This document shows positions 47,497 to 56,567 of a stretch of DNA of 64,000 nt, in pieces. The DNA comes from Azospirillum doebereinerae. GTDB taxonomy: Bacteria; Pseudomonadota; Alphaproteobacteria; Azospirillales; Azospirillaceae. Within the stretch, counting starts at the first letter, position 1; each line of letters opens with the position of its first letter. Below the pieces are notes generated by a model. It made no database searches, had not been told where the DNA came from, and saw nothing but the letters and a program-made list of their open reading frames with translations. The position numbers and the translations under genes were made by a program. The stretch is from contig NZ_RZIJ01000003.1 of NCBI RefSeq assembly GCF_003989665.1, positions 62,001 through 126,000 on the forward strand, written 5' to 3'.

Positions 47497-49685
47497 ACCG
47501 GCTTCTCCTGAAGCGTGACGGGGGTGGCGGTGCGGCGGCCGATGCGGCGCTCGCCGACGGCGAACTGGATGAGGGCGATGACGACCGACATCAGCACGAT
47601 CAGCGCCGAGCTGTAGGCGATGGCGAGGCCGAAATCGCCCTGCTCGACGCGGCCGACGATGTAGGCGGTGGCCAGCTCGTATTTCGGGCTGACCAGGAAG
47701 ATCACCGCGCTGATCGAGGTGATGGCCCGCACGAAGCTGTAGACCAGCGAGGCGACGATGGCCGGGCGCAGCAGCGGCAGGATCACCCGGCGGATCGTCT
47801 GCACGCTGCCGGCGCCCAGCGTCAGCGAGCATTCGTCGAGGCTGCGGTCGATCTGCGACATGGCGGCGACGCCGGCCCGGATGCTGACCGGCATGTTGCG
47901 GAAGACGAAGCAGATGATCAGGATGGTGATGGTGCCGGTCAGCTCGATCGGCGGCTGGTTGAAGGCGAGGATGTAGCTGATGCCGATCACCGTGCCGGGG
48001 ATGGCGAAGCTCAGCATCGTCAGGAACTCGAAGGCGCCGCGGCCGGCGAAGCGCTGGCGCACCAGCAGATAGGCGGTCAGCAGCCCGACGGCGGCGGTCA
48101 GCGGCGCCGACAGGGCGGCGACCTCGATCGTCGTGAACAGCGAGCCCCAGGCCCGGCCCGACCAGATCAGGCCGCTGGGCCCCCAGCTCAGGTCGAAGGC
48201 CGCCAGGTAATGGCGCAGGGTCAGGCTGTTGTTGCGGCCCCAGTTCTCGGTGAAGCCGCCGAACAGGATCAGGCCGTAGAGCACGAAGGTGAAGGCGGCC
48301 CAGGGCAGCGCGGTGGCGTAGGCGGCGATCTTGACCCCGCGCGGAAGCTGCGACGGGATGCCGTTGTCGCCCTTGCCGCCGACCGTCGCGTAGGATTTCT
48401 TGCCGAGCCATTGCCGCTGCACCCAGAAGGCGCCCAGGCACAGGCAGAGCAGGATGATGCCGAGCGCCGCCGCCCGGCCGGGGTCGTTCTGGGCGCCGAC
48501 GACCGCGAAGTAGATCTTGGTCGACAGCACCTCGAAGTTGCCGCCGAGGATCAGCGGGTTGCCGAAGTCGGCGAGGCTCTCGATGAAGCTGATGAGGAAG
48601 GCGTTGGCGACGCCGGGGCGCATCAGCGGCCAGGTGACGGTGCGGAAGGTGACCCAGCGGCTGGCCCGCAGGGTCTGCGCGGCCTCCTCCAGCGACGGGC
48701 CGATGCCCTGCACGACGCCGATCATCACCAGGAAGGAAATCGGCGTGAAGGCCAGCGTCTGGGTCAGCAGCACGCCGGGAAGCCCGTAGATCCAGCGCGA
48801 GACCGGGATGCCGAACCACTCCGCCAGCCCCAGGGTGACGGTGCCGTTCCGCCCGAACAGAAGGATCACGGCGAGGCTGATGACGAAGGGCGGCGTGATG
48901 ATCGGCAGCACGGTCAGCACGCGCAGCAGCTTCTTCGCGCGGAAGCCGGTGCGCACCGCCACCAGCGCGAAGGCCAGCCCGAGCAGGGTGGTCGCGATGC
49001 CGGTCATCACCGCCAGGAAGACGCTGTTCCAGACGACGCCGCAGGACTTCGCCTCGGTCAGGCAGGACAGGCGCCAGATGTCGGGGGCCGCCAGCCGCGT
49101 CCACAGCGCCGCGGCCGAGAAGCCGCCCGTGCCGGTGTCGCCGGCCCCGCTCAGGACGTAGCCGACCGGCAGGAAGACGAAGGCGGCGATGGCCGCCAGC
49201 ACCAGCCCGATGGCGCCCGCCGTGAAACGGTCGCCCTTCATGAAGCCGAGCCCGGCGAAGCCGTTGGTCATCAGGAACAGGAAGGACAGCGCGGTCAGCG
49301 CCGCGCCGGCGCCGTAGCCGCCTTGGCCCAGCGGCAGCGGGCCGAACAGGGCGGCGAGCCATCCCCAGGCCCAGCCGTCCAGGCCGATGGCGAAGCCCTG
49401 CGCCGCGACCCAGGCCAGCCCGAAGGCGCCGCCGGCCAGCAACACCGCCGGCTGCCGGGCGCGGAGTCCGGGCAAGGCGGTGACGGCCAGCGCCAGAAGC
49501 AGAGGCAGGGCGACGGGCAGGAGCCACCAGCGCCCGTTGGTCAGCCCGTCGATCAGGGCGGAGCCGGCCGGGCCCGGGGACGGCGGCGCGAGTGCGGGCT
49601 GGGTGCCGCTGCCGGCGAACCAGGGCAGCAGGGCGAAGCCCACCCACCCCAGCGCCAGCCAGACTGCTGAACGAGGACGCATCAC
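47493..49685 (-). CDS. Afu/Fbp-type ABC transporter fused permease
   Basis: The 730-residue membrane protein contains two permease modules plus extra N-terminal helices, the length seen in AfuB-type proteins. Two coupling loops are visible: SLEEAAQTLRASRWVTFRTV near the middle and SLDECSLTLGAGSVQTIRRV near the end. Relatives annotated as iron permeases include AfuB, whose system imports hexose phosphates in Actinobacillus, so the substrate should not be assumed to be iron. It lies 100 bases downstream of the binding protein, beyond a hairpin. Confidence 0.9.
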
Positions 49686-49716
49686 ATCACCTGCGGGTGT
49701 TGGCGGACCGGGCGCG

Positions 49717-49749
49717 GCCCGCCCTTCTCCCCGGAAGGGAAGGGCGGGC
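49717..49749 (-). terminator. intra-operon hairpin between binding protein and permease
   Basis: GCCCGCCCTTC (49717-49727) and GAAGGGCGGGC (49739-49749) form a perfect 11-bp stem with an 11-base loop. It lies between the stop of the binding-protein gene and the start of the permease gene on the same strand. A stem here could partly terminate transcription or protect the upstream mRNA, giving more binding protein than permease. Confidence 0.55.
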
Positions 49750-49785
49750 GGAAGCCTCAGGTCGAAAAGAAGGGCCGGAAAGCGG

Positions 49786-50826
49786 CTACTTGGCGACGGC
49801 CTTGATGTCGGCGTCCCAGCGCGACAGCAGGCGCTTGCGCTCCTCGGCGGTGCCGTATTTCTGGAAGTTGTAGTCGATCAGCCGGATCGCCTCCAGCTTG
49901 GGGGCTTCCGGCGGGGTCGCCGATTTCCGGTTGGACGGCATCTGGAACTGCTTGGTCTCGGCGCCGGTGGCCTGCCCCTCCGGCGACAGGGCGAATTCGT
50001 AGAAGGCCTTGGCGGCGTCGAGGTTCTTCGTGCCCTTGATGATGCTGACCGACCCGATCTCGTAGCCGGTGCCCTCGCAGGGGGCCGAGACGTCCACCGG
50101 GAAGCCGTTGATCTTCTGGTTGATGCCGTCGTGCATGAAGACGATGCCGACCAGCGTCTCGCTGCGCGCGACGGCGGCGGAGGGCGCGCTGCCGGACTTG
50201 GTGTACTGGTTGACGTTGTCGTTCAGCTTCTTCAGGTAATCGAACGCCCCATCCTCGCCCAGGACCTGGACCAGGGTGGCCAGCGCGGTGTAGGCCGTGC
50301 CGGACGCGTTGGGGTTCGCCATCTGGATCTCGTCCTTGAACTCCGGACGCAGCAGGTCGGCCCAGCATTTCGGGGCGTTGATCTTGCGCTTGGCCAGAAG
50401 CTCCACGTTGTAGACGAAGCCCAGCGCGCCGGCGTAGATGCCGACGCTGCGGCCCTGCGACTGCTTGTGCTGGCTCAGCGCCCAGGGCTGGAGGTCGGCC
50501 TGCTGCGGGCTTTCGTAGGGAAGGGTCAGCCCTTCCTCGGCGGCCTGGAGATGCGGGTCGCCGGGGGCGCCCCACCAGACGTCGGTCTTCGGGTTGGCGG
50601 ACTCGGCGCGGATCTGGGCCAGCGCCTCGCCGGCGCTCTTGCGGCTCATGGCGACGGCGGTGCCGGTCTTCTTCTCGAAGGCGACGGCGATCGCCTTGCA
50701 CCATTCCTCCTGCACGCCGCAGAGGACGGTGAGGGTGCCCTGGGCGGAAGCCGGATGCGCGGCAAGCGCAACCAAGGCGCCCAGGCCGAGACCGGCGGAT
50801 TTGATCCAGTTGCCTGCGGATGTCAC
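49786..50826 (-). CDS. Afu/Fbp-type ABC substrate-binding protein
   Basis: The 346-residue protein begins with a GTG at 50826, 9 bases after GGGAGG; this start gives a clean signal peptide (SAGLGLGALVALAAHPASA-Q) and the same length as its paralogue at 41280-42317. The mature part (LTVLCGVQEEWCKAIAVAFE, KCWADLLRPEFKDEIQMANP) belongs to the ferric/AfuA/aminoethylphosphonate-binding cluster. It is the first gene of binding protein - permease - ATPase - kinase, all leftward. Confidence 0.9.
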   Translation of the reverse strand: MTSAGNWIKSAGLGLGALVALAAHPASAQGTLTVLCGVQEEWCKAIAVAFEKKTGTAVAMSRKSAGEALAQIRAESANPKTDVWWGAPGDPHLQAAEEGLTLPYESPQQADLQPWALSQHKQSQGRSVGIYAGALGFVYNVELLAKRKINAPKCWADLLRPEFKDEIQMANPNASGTAYTALATLVQVLGEDGAFDYLKKLNDNVNQYTKSGSAPSAAVARSETLVGIVFMHDGINQKINGFPVDVSAPCEGTGYEIGSVSIIKGTKNLDAAKAFYEFALSPEGQATGAETKQFQMPSNRKSATPPEAPKLEAIRLIDYNFQKYGTAEERKRLLSRWDADIKAVAK

Positions 50827-50977
50827 GGAGCACTCCTCCCTGGAGTTCGGAACTGTTCTTTGATGACGGCGCGTTTGTTCGTCCGGCCAGCGTAAGCGGC
50901 CATGGTGAACGGCGGATGTCACGCTTTCAGGGAGCGGCTGTAATCTTGTTAACGGAACCGGGCCAAGCAGACGCCGG

Positions 50978-51727
50978 TCAGGGGCCGAACGCCTCGATGT
51001 CGCAGTCGAAGACGTAGCCGAGCCCGCGCTCGGTGCGGATCAGCCAGGGCTGCTGCGGGTTGCGCTCGATCTTGCGGCGCAGGCGCAGGATCAGCACGTC
51101 GATGGTGCGGTCGAAGACGTCGTCGCGGTCGTGGTGGGTCAGGTCGAGGATCTGGTTGCGGCTGAGCACCCGGCCATGGGCGCGGACCAGGGCCAGCAGC
51201 AGGTCGAACTCCGCCACCGTCAGGGTCACCGGCTTGCCGGCCGGGTCGAACAGCCGCCGCCCGTCCTCGTCCAGCGTGAAGCCGGCGAAGCGGTAGCCGC
51301 GCCGGCAGGGCGCCGGGACGGGAACGCTCTCGCGGGCGGTGCGGCGCAGCACCGCCTTCACCCGCGCGATGAACTCGCGGTTGTTGAACGGCTTGACGAT
51401 GTAGTCGTCGGCCCCGACCTCCAGCCCCATGATGCGGTCGATGTCGTCGCCGCGCCCGGTCAGCATGATGATCGGCACGTCCATCGTGCCCCGCACTTGT
51501 GCTGCGATGGAGATGCCGTCGCGGTCCGGCAGCCGCAGGTCCAGCACGATCAGGTCAAGCCGGCCGGATGCCAGGACCGCCATCAGCGACGCCGCGTCGG
51601 GGCAGCGGACCGTCTCGTAGCCTTCGCCGGCCAGCAGGTCGGCGACCATGGCGAGGACCGCCGGATCATCCTCGACGACCCCGATCGTCAGGCGCTTGCC
51701 GCCATTCGGTGACGTGTTCGATGACAT
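50978..51727 (-). CDS. OmpR/TorR-type response regulator
   Basis: The 249-residue regulator has a receiver domain with acceptor Asp in LIVLDLRLPDRDG and Lys in DDYIVKPFNN, and a C-terminal winged helix ending RKIERNPQQPWLIRTERGLG, as in OmpR/TorR. The start at 51727 follows GGGCGGGCAGG. It is 150 bases upstream of the binding-protein gene, on the same strand as the transporter and hybrid kinase, and is the likely phosphorelay partner of that kinase, controlling the transporter. Confidence 0.92.
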   Translation of the reverse strand: MSSNTSPNGGKRLTIGVVEDDPAVLAMVADLLAGEGYETVRCPDAASLMAVLASGRLDLIVLDLRLPDRDGISIAAQVRGTMDVPIIMLTGRGDDIDRIMGLEVGADDYIVKPFNNREFIARVKAVLRRTARESVPVPAPCRRGYRFAGFTLDEDGRRLFDPAGKPVTLTVAEFDLLLALVRAHGRVLSRNQILDLTHHDRDDVFDRTIDVLILRLRRKIERNPQQPWLIRTERGLGYVFDCDIEAFGP

Positions 51728-51826
51728 CCTGCCCGCCCGGTGATGAGGGCGCAGGATCGCATTCCTTCCCGCCACGATCAACAGATCTGGGCGGGACCGG
51801 CGGGACGGTGTTCAGGTCGCGGCGGT

Positions 51827-52282
51827 TTACGGTGTGGCGGCGGTGCGTCTCCATCGCAAGCGGAGCAGCGGGTAGGGCCTCCCGTCGTCGTCGGTCTCCG
51901 AGCGGCCGTGCACCGCGAAGCCGAGGCGTTCGTAAAAGCCCCGGCCGGATTCGTTCTGCTCGTTCACGTCCACCGTGACGTCGTCCCGGCCTTGGCGGAG
52001 ATGGTCGACGAGCCTGCGGCCGAAGCCGCCGCCCCGGCTGCCGGCGTGGACGAAGAGCGCGTCGATGTGGTCGCCGGAAGCCCCCAGGAAACCGTGTGGG
52101 ACATCGCGCTCGTCCACGGCGACCAGAAGGTCGGCGGTCGGCAGATAGGTGGTTCTCACCAGATCGCCGATCTCAGCGAAGTGCCTCGGCGTCAGGAAAT
52201 GGTGCGTCGCCAGGACGGCGCTGCGCCAGATCTCGGCGTTGCGGGCGAGATCGTCGGCGCGTGCGGCGCGAATCCCGATCAT
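51827..52282 (-). CDS. GNAT-family N-acetyltransferase
   Basis: The 151-residue enzyme shows the acetyl-CoA site in FVHAGSRGGGFGRRLVDHLR and the C-terminal strand NEQNESGRGFYERLGFAVHG typical of GNATs, similar to YjaB-like proteins. Its start codon shares one base with the stop of the NudK-type gene, so both are coupled. Acceptor unknown. Confidence 0.88.
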   Translation of the reverse strand: MIGIRAARADDLARNAEIWRSAVLATHHFLTPRHFAEIGDLVRTTYLPTADLLVAVDERDVPHGFLGASGDHIDALFVHAGSRGGGFGRRLVDHLRQGRDDVTVDVNEQNESGRGFYERLGFAVHGRSETDDDGRPYPLLRLRWRRTAATP

Positions 52283-52878
52283 CAGCCGCCCCTGCCGTCC
52301 CTGAAGACATGCAGGGCGGCGTATTGCAGCAGCATAATGGTCTTGCCATCGCGGATGCGGCCGTCCTCGATCATCCGCAGCGCCTCCTCGATCGTCGGCT
52401 CCAGCCGTTCGATGTCCTCGCCCTCGTCGGCGTTGCCGCCGCCGTCGGACACCCTGTCGGTCGCCGAATAGGCGCCGATGAAGAAGTGAAGGCGCTCGGT
52501 CACCGATCCCGGACTCATGAAGGCGTCGAAGATCGGACGGACGTCGGTCACGCGGTACCCGGTCTCCTCCTCGACCTCGGCCTTGATGCGCTCCTCGGGG
52601 CTCGCGTTGTCCAGCAGGCCCGCGGGCGCTTCGATCAGCAGGTCGTCGTGGCCGTTGACGAAGGTCGGATAACGGAATTGTCTGGTCAGGACCACCGTGC
52701 GCCGGGCCGGGTCGTACAGCAGGATGGTCGCGCCGTTGCCGCGGTCGTAGGTTTCCCGGCTTTGCCGCTGCCAGGCGCCGTCCCCTCTCAGAAAGCTGAA
52801 AGTCGTCTTCTTCAGGACGTACCAATCGTCCGACAGAGTGGTCACGTCCTCGATCCGAACCCGGTGGGATACCGTCAT
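52282..52878 (-). CDS. nudK: NudK-type Nudix hydrolase (GDP-mannose pyrophosphatase-like)
   Basis: The 198-residue protein matches NudK in layout: the Nudix helix region GLLDNASPEERIKAEVEEET, then FDAFMSPGSVTERLHFFIGA, GEDIERLEPTIEEALRMI and the IRDGKTIMLLQYA ending. NudK cleaves GDP-mannose and related GDP-sugars. In the Nudix box the usual Arg of REUXEEXGU is Ala here (AEVEEETGY), but the metal-binding glutamates are kept. GGGAGG lies before the ATG at 52878. It is divergent from a DeoR regulator across a long palindrome. Confidence 0.85.
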   Translation of the reverse strand: MTVSHRVRIEDVTTLSDDWYVLKKTTFSFLRGDGAWQRQSRETYDRGNGATILLYDPARRTVVLTRQFRYPTFVNGHDDLLIEAPAGLLDNASPEERIKAEVEEETGYRVTDVRPIFDAFMSPGSVTERLHFFIGAYSATDRVSDGGGNADEGEDIERLEPTIEEALRMIEDGRIRDGKTIMLLQYAALHVFRDGRGG

Positions 52879-52903
52879 GCCCGCCTCCCAAATCCACAAA
52901 CGT

Positions 52904-52945
52904 GCACGATCTTGCATGAAATCTTCATGTCATGCAATATCGTGC
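52904..52945. promoter_or_regulatory. 42-bp near-perfect palindrome, candidate operator
   Basis: GCACGATCTTGCATGA (52904-52919) and TCATGCAATATCGTGC (52930-52945) are reverse complements at 15 of 16 positions, separated by 10 bases. The site lies between the divergent nudK (start 52878) and deoR-type (start 52969) genes, 24-26 bases from each start, so one bound protein could control both promoters. The adjacent DeoR regulator is the obvious candidate. Confidence 0.75.
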
Positions 52946-52968
52946 GGAGATCGGAACGAGGAACCTCC

Positions 52969-53733
52969 ATGCTGACGACCGAACGGAAAGCTCTCATCCT
53001 GGCCACCCTTGCCCAAGAGGGCCGCGTGGTGGCGAAGGGCTTCAGCCAGAAGCTCGGGCTCTCGGAGGACACGATCCGGCGCGATCTTCGCGAACTGGCG
53101 GCCGAGGGCCTGCTTCAGCGCGTCCACGGCGGGGCGCTTCCCGCGTCGAAAGCGCTCGCGGACCTGCCGACTCGCCGAAAGCTCTCCGTCGACGACAAGG
53201 CGGCGATCGCCAAGGCTGCGGCCGGCATGGTCAGGAATGGCCAGATCGTTTTTCTCGATGGCGGCACCAGCGCCGTGGCGCTCGCCCGTGCTTTGCCCCT
53301 AAACCTTCGGGTGACGGTTGCCACCCACAGCCCGGACGTCGCGGTGGCGCTCCTCGACCATCCGGGCGTCGAGGTGGAACTCATCGGCGGCCGCATCTAC
53401 AAGCATTCGAACGTCGCCGTGGGGGCGGTGGCGATCGAAGCCATCTCCCACATCCGTGCCGACATCTATTTCATGGGCGTCACCGGAATTCATCCGGAGC
53501 ATGGATTGACCACCGGGGACCGGGAGGAGGCGGCGATCAAGCGCGCGATCGGTCGTCAATCCGCCGAAACCATCGTCCTTGCCTCACGGGAGAAGCTCGG
53601 CGCCGTCTCGGCCTACGGCGTTGTCGGTCTGGACGAGGTCGATGCGCTCATCGTGGAAAAGAGTTGTCTGGCTGATGCCCTGAAACCTTATGAGCAACGA
53701 GACGTCTCGATAATTCGCGCTTCTTTTGAGTAA
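52969..53733 (+). CDS. DeoR-family transcriptional regulator
   Basis: The 254-residue regulator has a DeoR helix-turn-helix (FSQKLGLSEDTIRRDLRELA then LLQRVHGGALP) and a DeoRC sugar-phosphate-binding domain of the ISOCOT type (IVFLDGGTSAVALARALP, HGLTTGDREEAAIKRAI). Such proteins usually repress carbohydrate genes and release on binding a phosphorylated sugar. GAGGAA precedes ATG 52969. The divergent NudK/GNAT pair and shared palindrome suggest it controls a nucleotide-sugar step and itself. Confidence 0.9.
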   Translation: MLTTERKALILATLAQEGRVVAKGFSQKLGLSEDTIRRDLRELAAEGLLQRVHGGALPASKALADLPTRRKLSVDDKAAIAKAAAGMVRNGQIVFLDGGTSAVALARALPLNLRVTVATHSPDVAVALLDHPGVEVELIGGRIYKHSNVAVGAVAIEAISHIRADIYFMGVTGIHPEHGLTTGDREEAAIKRAIGRQSAETIVLASREKLGAVSAYGVVGLDEVDALIVEKSCLADALKPYEQRDVSIIRASFE

Positions 53734-54011
53734 TTATAAAAATCACTTTTGAAGCAATTTGGATATTTTGAACAAATTGATGAGAGTGAGATGAGCAATT
53801 GTTGTTTCATGAAATTGGTTGGATCGTAACACTTCATTTCCCTCTGCCGATTCGGCTTTGACGCAGCGGATGATGAGCATCCTTTGCGCCAATCTTCATG
53901 GCGTCGTTCTGGGCGGTGGCATTGTGGCCTGGCACATCCAAGCGGGCATGATTGCGGTCGGTACGCCGACATGCACGCCCGCATGGACCACTGCCGGAGG
54001 CGGTGACCCGC
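53734..54011. other. AT-rich gap without a recognisable gene
   Basis: The first ~120 bases are much more AT-rich than their surroundings. A short rightward frame (53819-54052) overlaps the mannonate dehydratase gene and matches nothing I recognise. The convergent deoR-type and uxuA genes both end here. No strong terminator hairpin is seen. Confidence 0.5.
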
Positions 54012-55208
54012 TCACACCGGCAGCTTGCGCAGGCTCGCCACCGCCGTCATGACGCCCCGGATTTCCGCCAACCCGCGCAGGCGGCCGATCATCGGGTAAC
54101 CGGGATGGGTCGGCTTGCCGACATCGTCCAACAGCTCGTGGCCGTGGTCGGGGCGGAAAGGAAGCCGCCAATTGTCGTTGCCGGAATCCTGGCGGCGCTT
54201 CTGCTCCTCCAGCAGGGTGGTGACGACCGACACCATGTCGACGTCGCCGCCGAGATGATCGGCTTCCTGGAACGATCCGTCCGATTCCTTCGCCACGTTG
54301 CGCAAATGGACGAAGTGAATGTCGGCGGCGAAGCGCCGGGCCATTTCTGGCACGTCGTTGGTCCGCCCGGCGCCCAGCGAGCCGGTGCAGAAGGTCAGAC
54401 CGTTCGATGGGGATTTTTGGGCGTCGATGACGTGGGCGAGATCGTCGGCGGTGCTGACCACGCGGGGCAGACCGAACAGGGGACGCGGCGGGTCGTCGGG
54501 GTGGATCGCCATGCGAATGCCGACCTCCTCGGCGGTGGGAATCACCTCGCGCAGGAAGCGGGCCAGGGTCTCGCGCAGGCCGTCGGCGGTCATGCCCCGG
54601 TAGCGCGCGATCATCCGGCGCAGGCCCGGAACGTCGTAGCGGTCGAAGGCTCCCGGCAATCCGGCCATGATGTTGGCGAGCAGCTTGGCGCGCTCGCTTT
54701 CCGACGAGCGGTCGAACCAAGCCTTGGCTCGCGCCAGCACCGCGGGATCGTGGTCGGCCTCGGCGTCGGGGCGCTCCAGCATATAGACGTCGAAGGCGGC
54801 GTGCTCGAAGGCGTTGAAACGCAGCGCGGTGCCGCCGCCGGGCAGCGCCGCCGCCAGATCGGTGCGGGTCCAGTCCAGCACCGGCATGAAGTTGTAGCAG
54901 ATCGTCCTGACCCCGCAGGCGGCGAGGTTGCGCATCGACTGCCGGTAATTGTCGAACAGTTCGGTCAGATCGCCTTCGCCGATCTTGATCGCCTCGGAGA
55001 TCGGCAGGCTTTCCGTCACGCTCCAGCGCAGGCCCAGCGACGGATCGGCGGCGATCTCCGCCTTGCGCTTCTCGATCTCCTCGACCGACCAGACGACGCC
55101 GTAGGGGATGTGGTGGAGGGCGGTGACGATGCCGGTCGCCCCGGCCTGACGGATGTGGTTGAGCTTGATCGCGTCGTCGGGGCCGAACCAGCGCCAGGTC
55201 TGTTCCAT
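54012..55208 (-). CDS. uxuA: mannonate dehydratase
   Basis: The 398-residue enzyme converts D-mannonate to 2-keto-3-deoxygluconate in glucuronate breakdown. It starts with EQTWRWFGPDDAIKLNHIRQ and contains GIRMAIHPDDPPRPLFGLPR, GLTFCTGSLGAGRTNDVPEM and DIHFVHLRNV, all typical for UxuA, including the Cys/His metal-site segments; it ends with the RPDHGHELLDDVGKPTHPGY signature. A GTATGGCAGTAT site lies 88-99 bases upstream. No glucuronate isomerase or fructuronate reductase is in the window. Confidence 0.95.
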   Translation of the reverse strand: MEQTWRWFGPDDAIKLNHIRQAGATGIVTALHHIPYGVVWSVEEIEKRKAEIAADPSLGLRWSVTESLPISEAIKIGEGDLTELFDNYRQSMRNLAACGVRTICYNFMPVLDWTRTDLAAALPGGGTALRFNAFEHAAFDVYMLERPDAEADHDPAVLARAKAWFDRSSESERAKLLANIMAGLPGAFDRYDVPGLRRMIARYRGMTADGLRETLARFLREVIPTAEEVGIRMAIHPDDPPRPLFGLPRVVSTADDLAHVIDAQKSPSNGLTFCTGSLGAGRTNDVPEMARRFAADIHFVHLRNVAKESDGSFQEADHLGGDVDMVSVVTTLLEEQKRRQDSGNDNWRLPFRPDHGHELLDDVGKPTHPGYPMIGRLRGLAEIRGVMTAVASLRKLPV

Positions 55209-55293
55209 GGCTTGAACTCCTCAAGGCAGAATTCGTCCGTCACCGGTCCGGTGAAGCGCGGGCAGGCTTCCTCGTTGGACGAGACTCACATTC

Positions 55294-55309
55294 TTGTATG
55301 GCAGTATGG
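55294..55309. promoter_or_regulatory. operator-like site upstream of uxuA
   Basis: TTGTATGGCAGTATGG contains the shared 12-bp word GTATGGYAGTAT (55296-55307). The same word recurs upstream of the adjacent GntR gene and of the importer operon, so it is probably the operator of that GntR protein. Confidence 0.65.
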
Positions 55310-55414
55310 CGAAGAACGCCGTGGCGGGCAACATGAACTGTTGGAGATGCTGTTTGTTTGTTGTTCGTCGATTTGCGGAGCCGAACGGCGGCGTCGAGGG
55401 CGAACCGATGCGGT

Positions 55415-56215
55415 TCACCCCGTCCTGCGGCCCGCCGAGCGCCCGCGGGGGGCGGGCTTGCCCGTTTTCGGCCCGCCGCCGCCGGCCACGTCGTGGTTGA
55501 ACAGGTCGGGGAACTTGCCTTCCAGCTCGGGCAGGGAGGTGAGGATCTCGCGCAGGTGCAGGCTCATGGCGGCCTCGGCCTTGGCCGGGTCGCGGGCGGC
55601 GATGGCCTCCAGCACCGCTTCGTGCTGCGCGATCAACCGCTTGACCGGCGTGGCGTAGGGCATGCTGAGGTAGCGCACCCGGTCCATCTGGGCTTTCGTC
55701 TCCTCGACGATGCGCCACGCGTATTCGCAGTCGGCGCCGAGCGCGATGGTGCGGTGGAAGGCCTCGTCGAGTTCCAGGAACCGGTCGGAACTGGGATCGG
55801 AATCGGACGCGATGGCCCATTGCGCCTTCAGGTTGGCGCGCAGATCCATGATGCCGGCGGGGGTGATCCGGTCGCAGGCCTGCCGAACCACCGCGACCTC
55901 CACCGCCTCGCGCACGAAGCGGGCATCGAGCACCTGCTTGACCGAGATCTTGACGACGAAGGTCCCGCGTTGCGGCCGGATGATCAGCAGACCGGCCTCG
56001 CTCAGCTTGATGAAGGCCTCGCGCACGGGCTGGCGGCTGACACCGAGCTGGTCGGCGATCTCCTGTTCCGACAGGGCTTGGCCGGGCTGGAAATGCATCG
56101 ACACGATGGCGGTGCGCAGTGTGCGGAACACGCTGCGGGTGATCGGCTCCGCCGAATCGACGTCGATCCTGCTCAACTCCGGCACAAGATCACTCCCTTC
56201 AAGCAAGGCGTGCAC
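55415..56215 (-). CDS. GntR-family (FCD) regulator, probable hexuronate repressor
   Basis: The 266-residue regulator has a winged helix (QALSEQEIADQLGVSRQPVR, ~45-95) and an FCD domain with candidate metal histidines in DEAFHRTIALG, AQHEAVLEAI and LHLREILTSL, as in UxuR/ExuR-type proteins. It ends in a Gly/Pro/Arg-rich tail. It lies between uxuA and the importer operon; the word GTATGGYAGTAT precedes all three units including itself, so auto- and co-regulation is likely, with a uronate pathway acid as ligand (inference). Confidence 0.88.
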   Translation of the reverse strand: MHALLEGSDLVPELSRIDVDSAEPITRSVFRTLRTAIVSMHFQPGQALSEQEIADQLGVSRQPVREAFIKLSEAGLLIIRPQRGTFVVKISVKQVLDARFVREAVEVAVVRQACDRITPAGIMDLRANLKAQWAIASDSDPSSDRFLELDEAFHRTIALGADCEYAWRIVEETKAQMDRVRYLSMPYATPVKRLIAQHEAVLEAIAARDPAKAEAAMSLHLREILTSLPELEGKFPDLFNHDVAGGGGPKTGKPAPRGRSAGRRTG

Positions 56216-56270
56216 TCAACATGGATGAACGGCCTGCTTGTTGCGGCGGCACTATCAGACCTGAGGGAAA

Positions 56271-56287
56271 ATACTACCATACCAGAT
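56271..56287. promoter_or_regulatory. operator-like site upstream of the GntR gene
   Basis: ATACTACCATAC (56271-56282) is the exact reverse complement of GTATGGTAGTAT. It lies 56-67 bases before the leftward GntR start, in the 352-base gap shared with the rightward importer operon; this gap holds no other gene. Confidence 0.65.
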
Positions 56288-56425
56288 CTTGGGCAAGCAC
56301 GGTTGGTTCTTGTGTTCTTGCGAAGGGGCGGCGCGGCGTTGAGGGCCGGGACGCGTGGCGGCAGCGAAGAGCTGGCCAGCCATTCGAACCGCTGAGAACG
56401 CAGATAATCGTTTGATCGCACATAT

Positions 56426-56442
56426 CTCGTATGGTAGTATGC
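56426..56442. promoter_or_regulatory. operator-like site upstream of the importer operon
   Basis: CTCGTATGGTAGTATGC contains GTATGGTAGTAT (56429-56440), 128-139 bases before the GTG start of the binding-protein gene. It is one of three copies in this region. Confidence 0.65.
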
Positions 56443-56567
56443 TTAGGTCCGGATATGGCATCGGTGCGCGCAACACGCCCGCCTCTCCGGGATGGGGACT
56501 CAAAGGCCGGGCGGCACAGGATGCGCCTGCCTCCAGAAAAATCGAACGAACCAATCGGGAGGGTGAC

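Noticed and set aside
53819..54052. 77-codon rightward gene before uxuA
   Set aside because: It overlaps the uxuA 3' end, lacks a ribosome binding site and has no recognisable fold.
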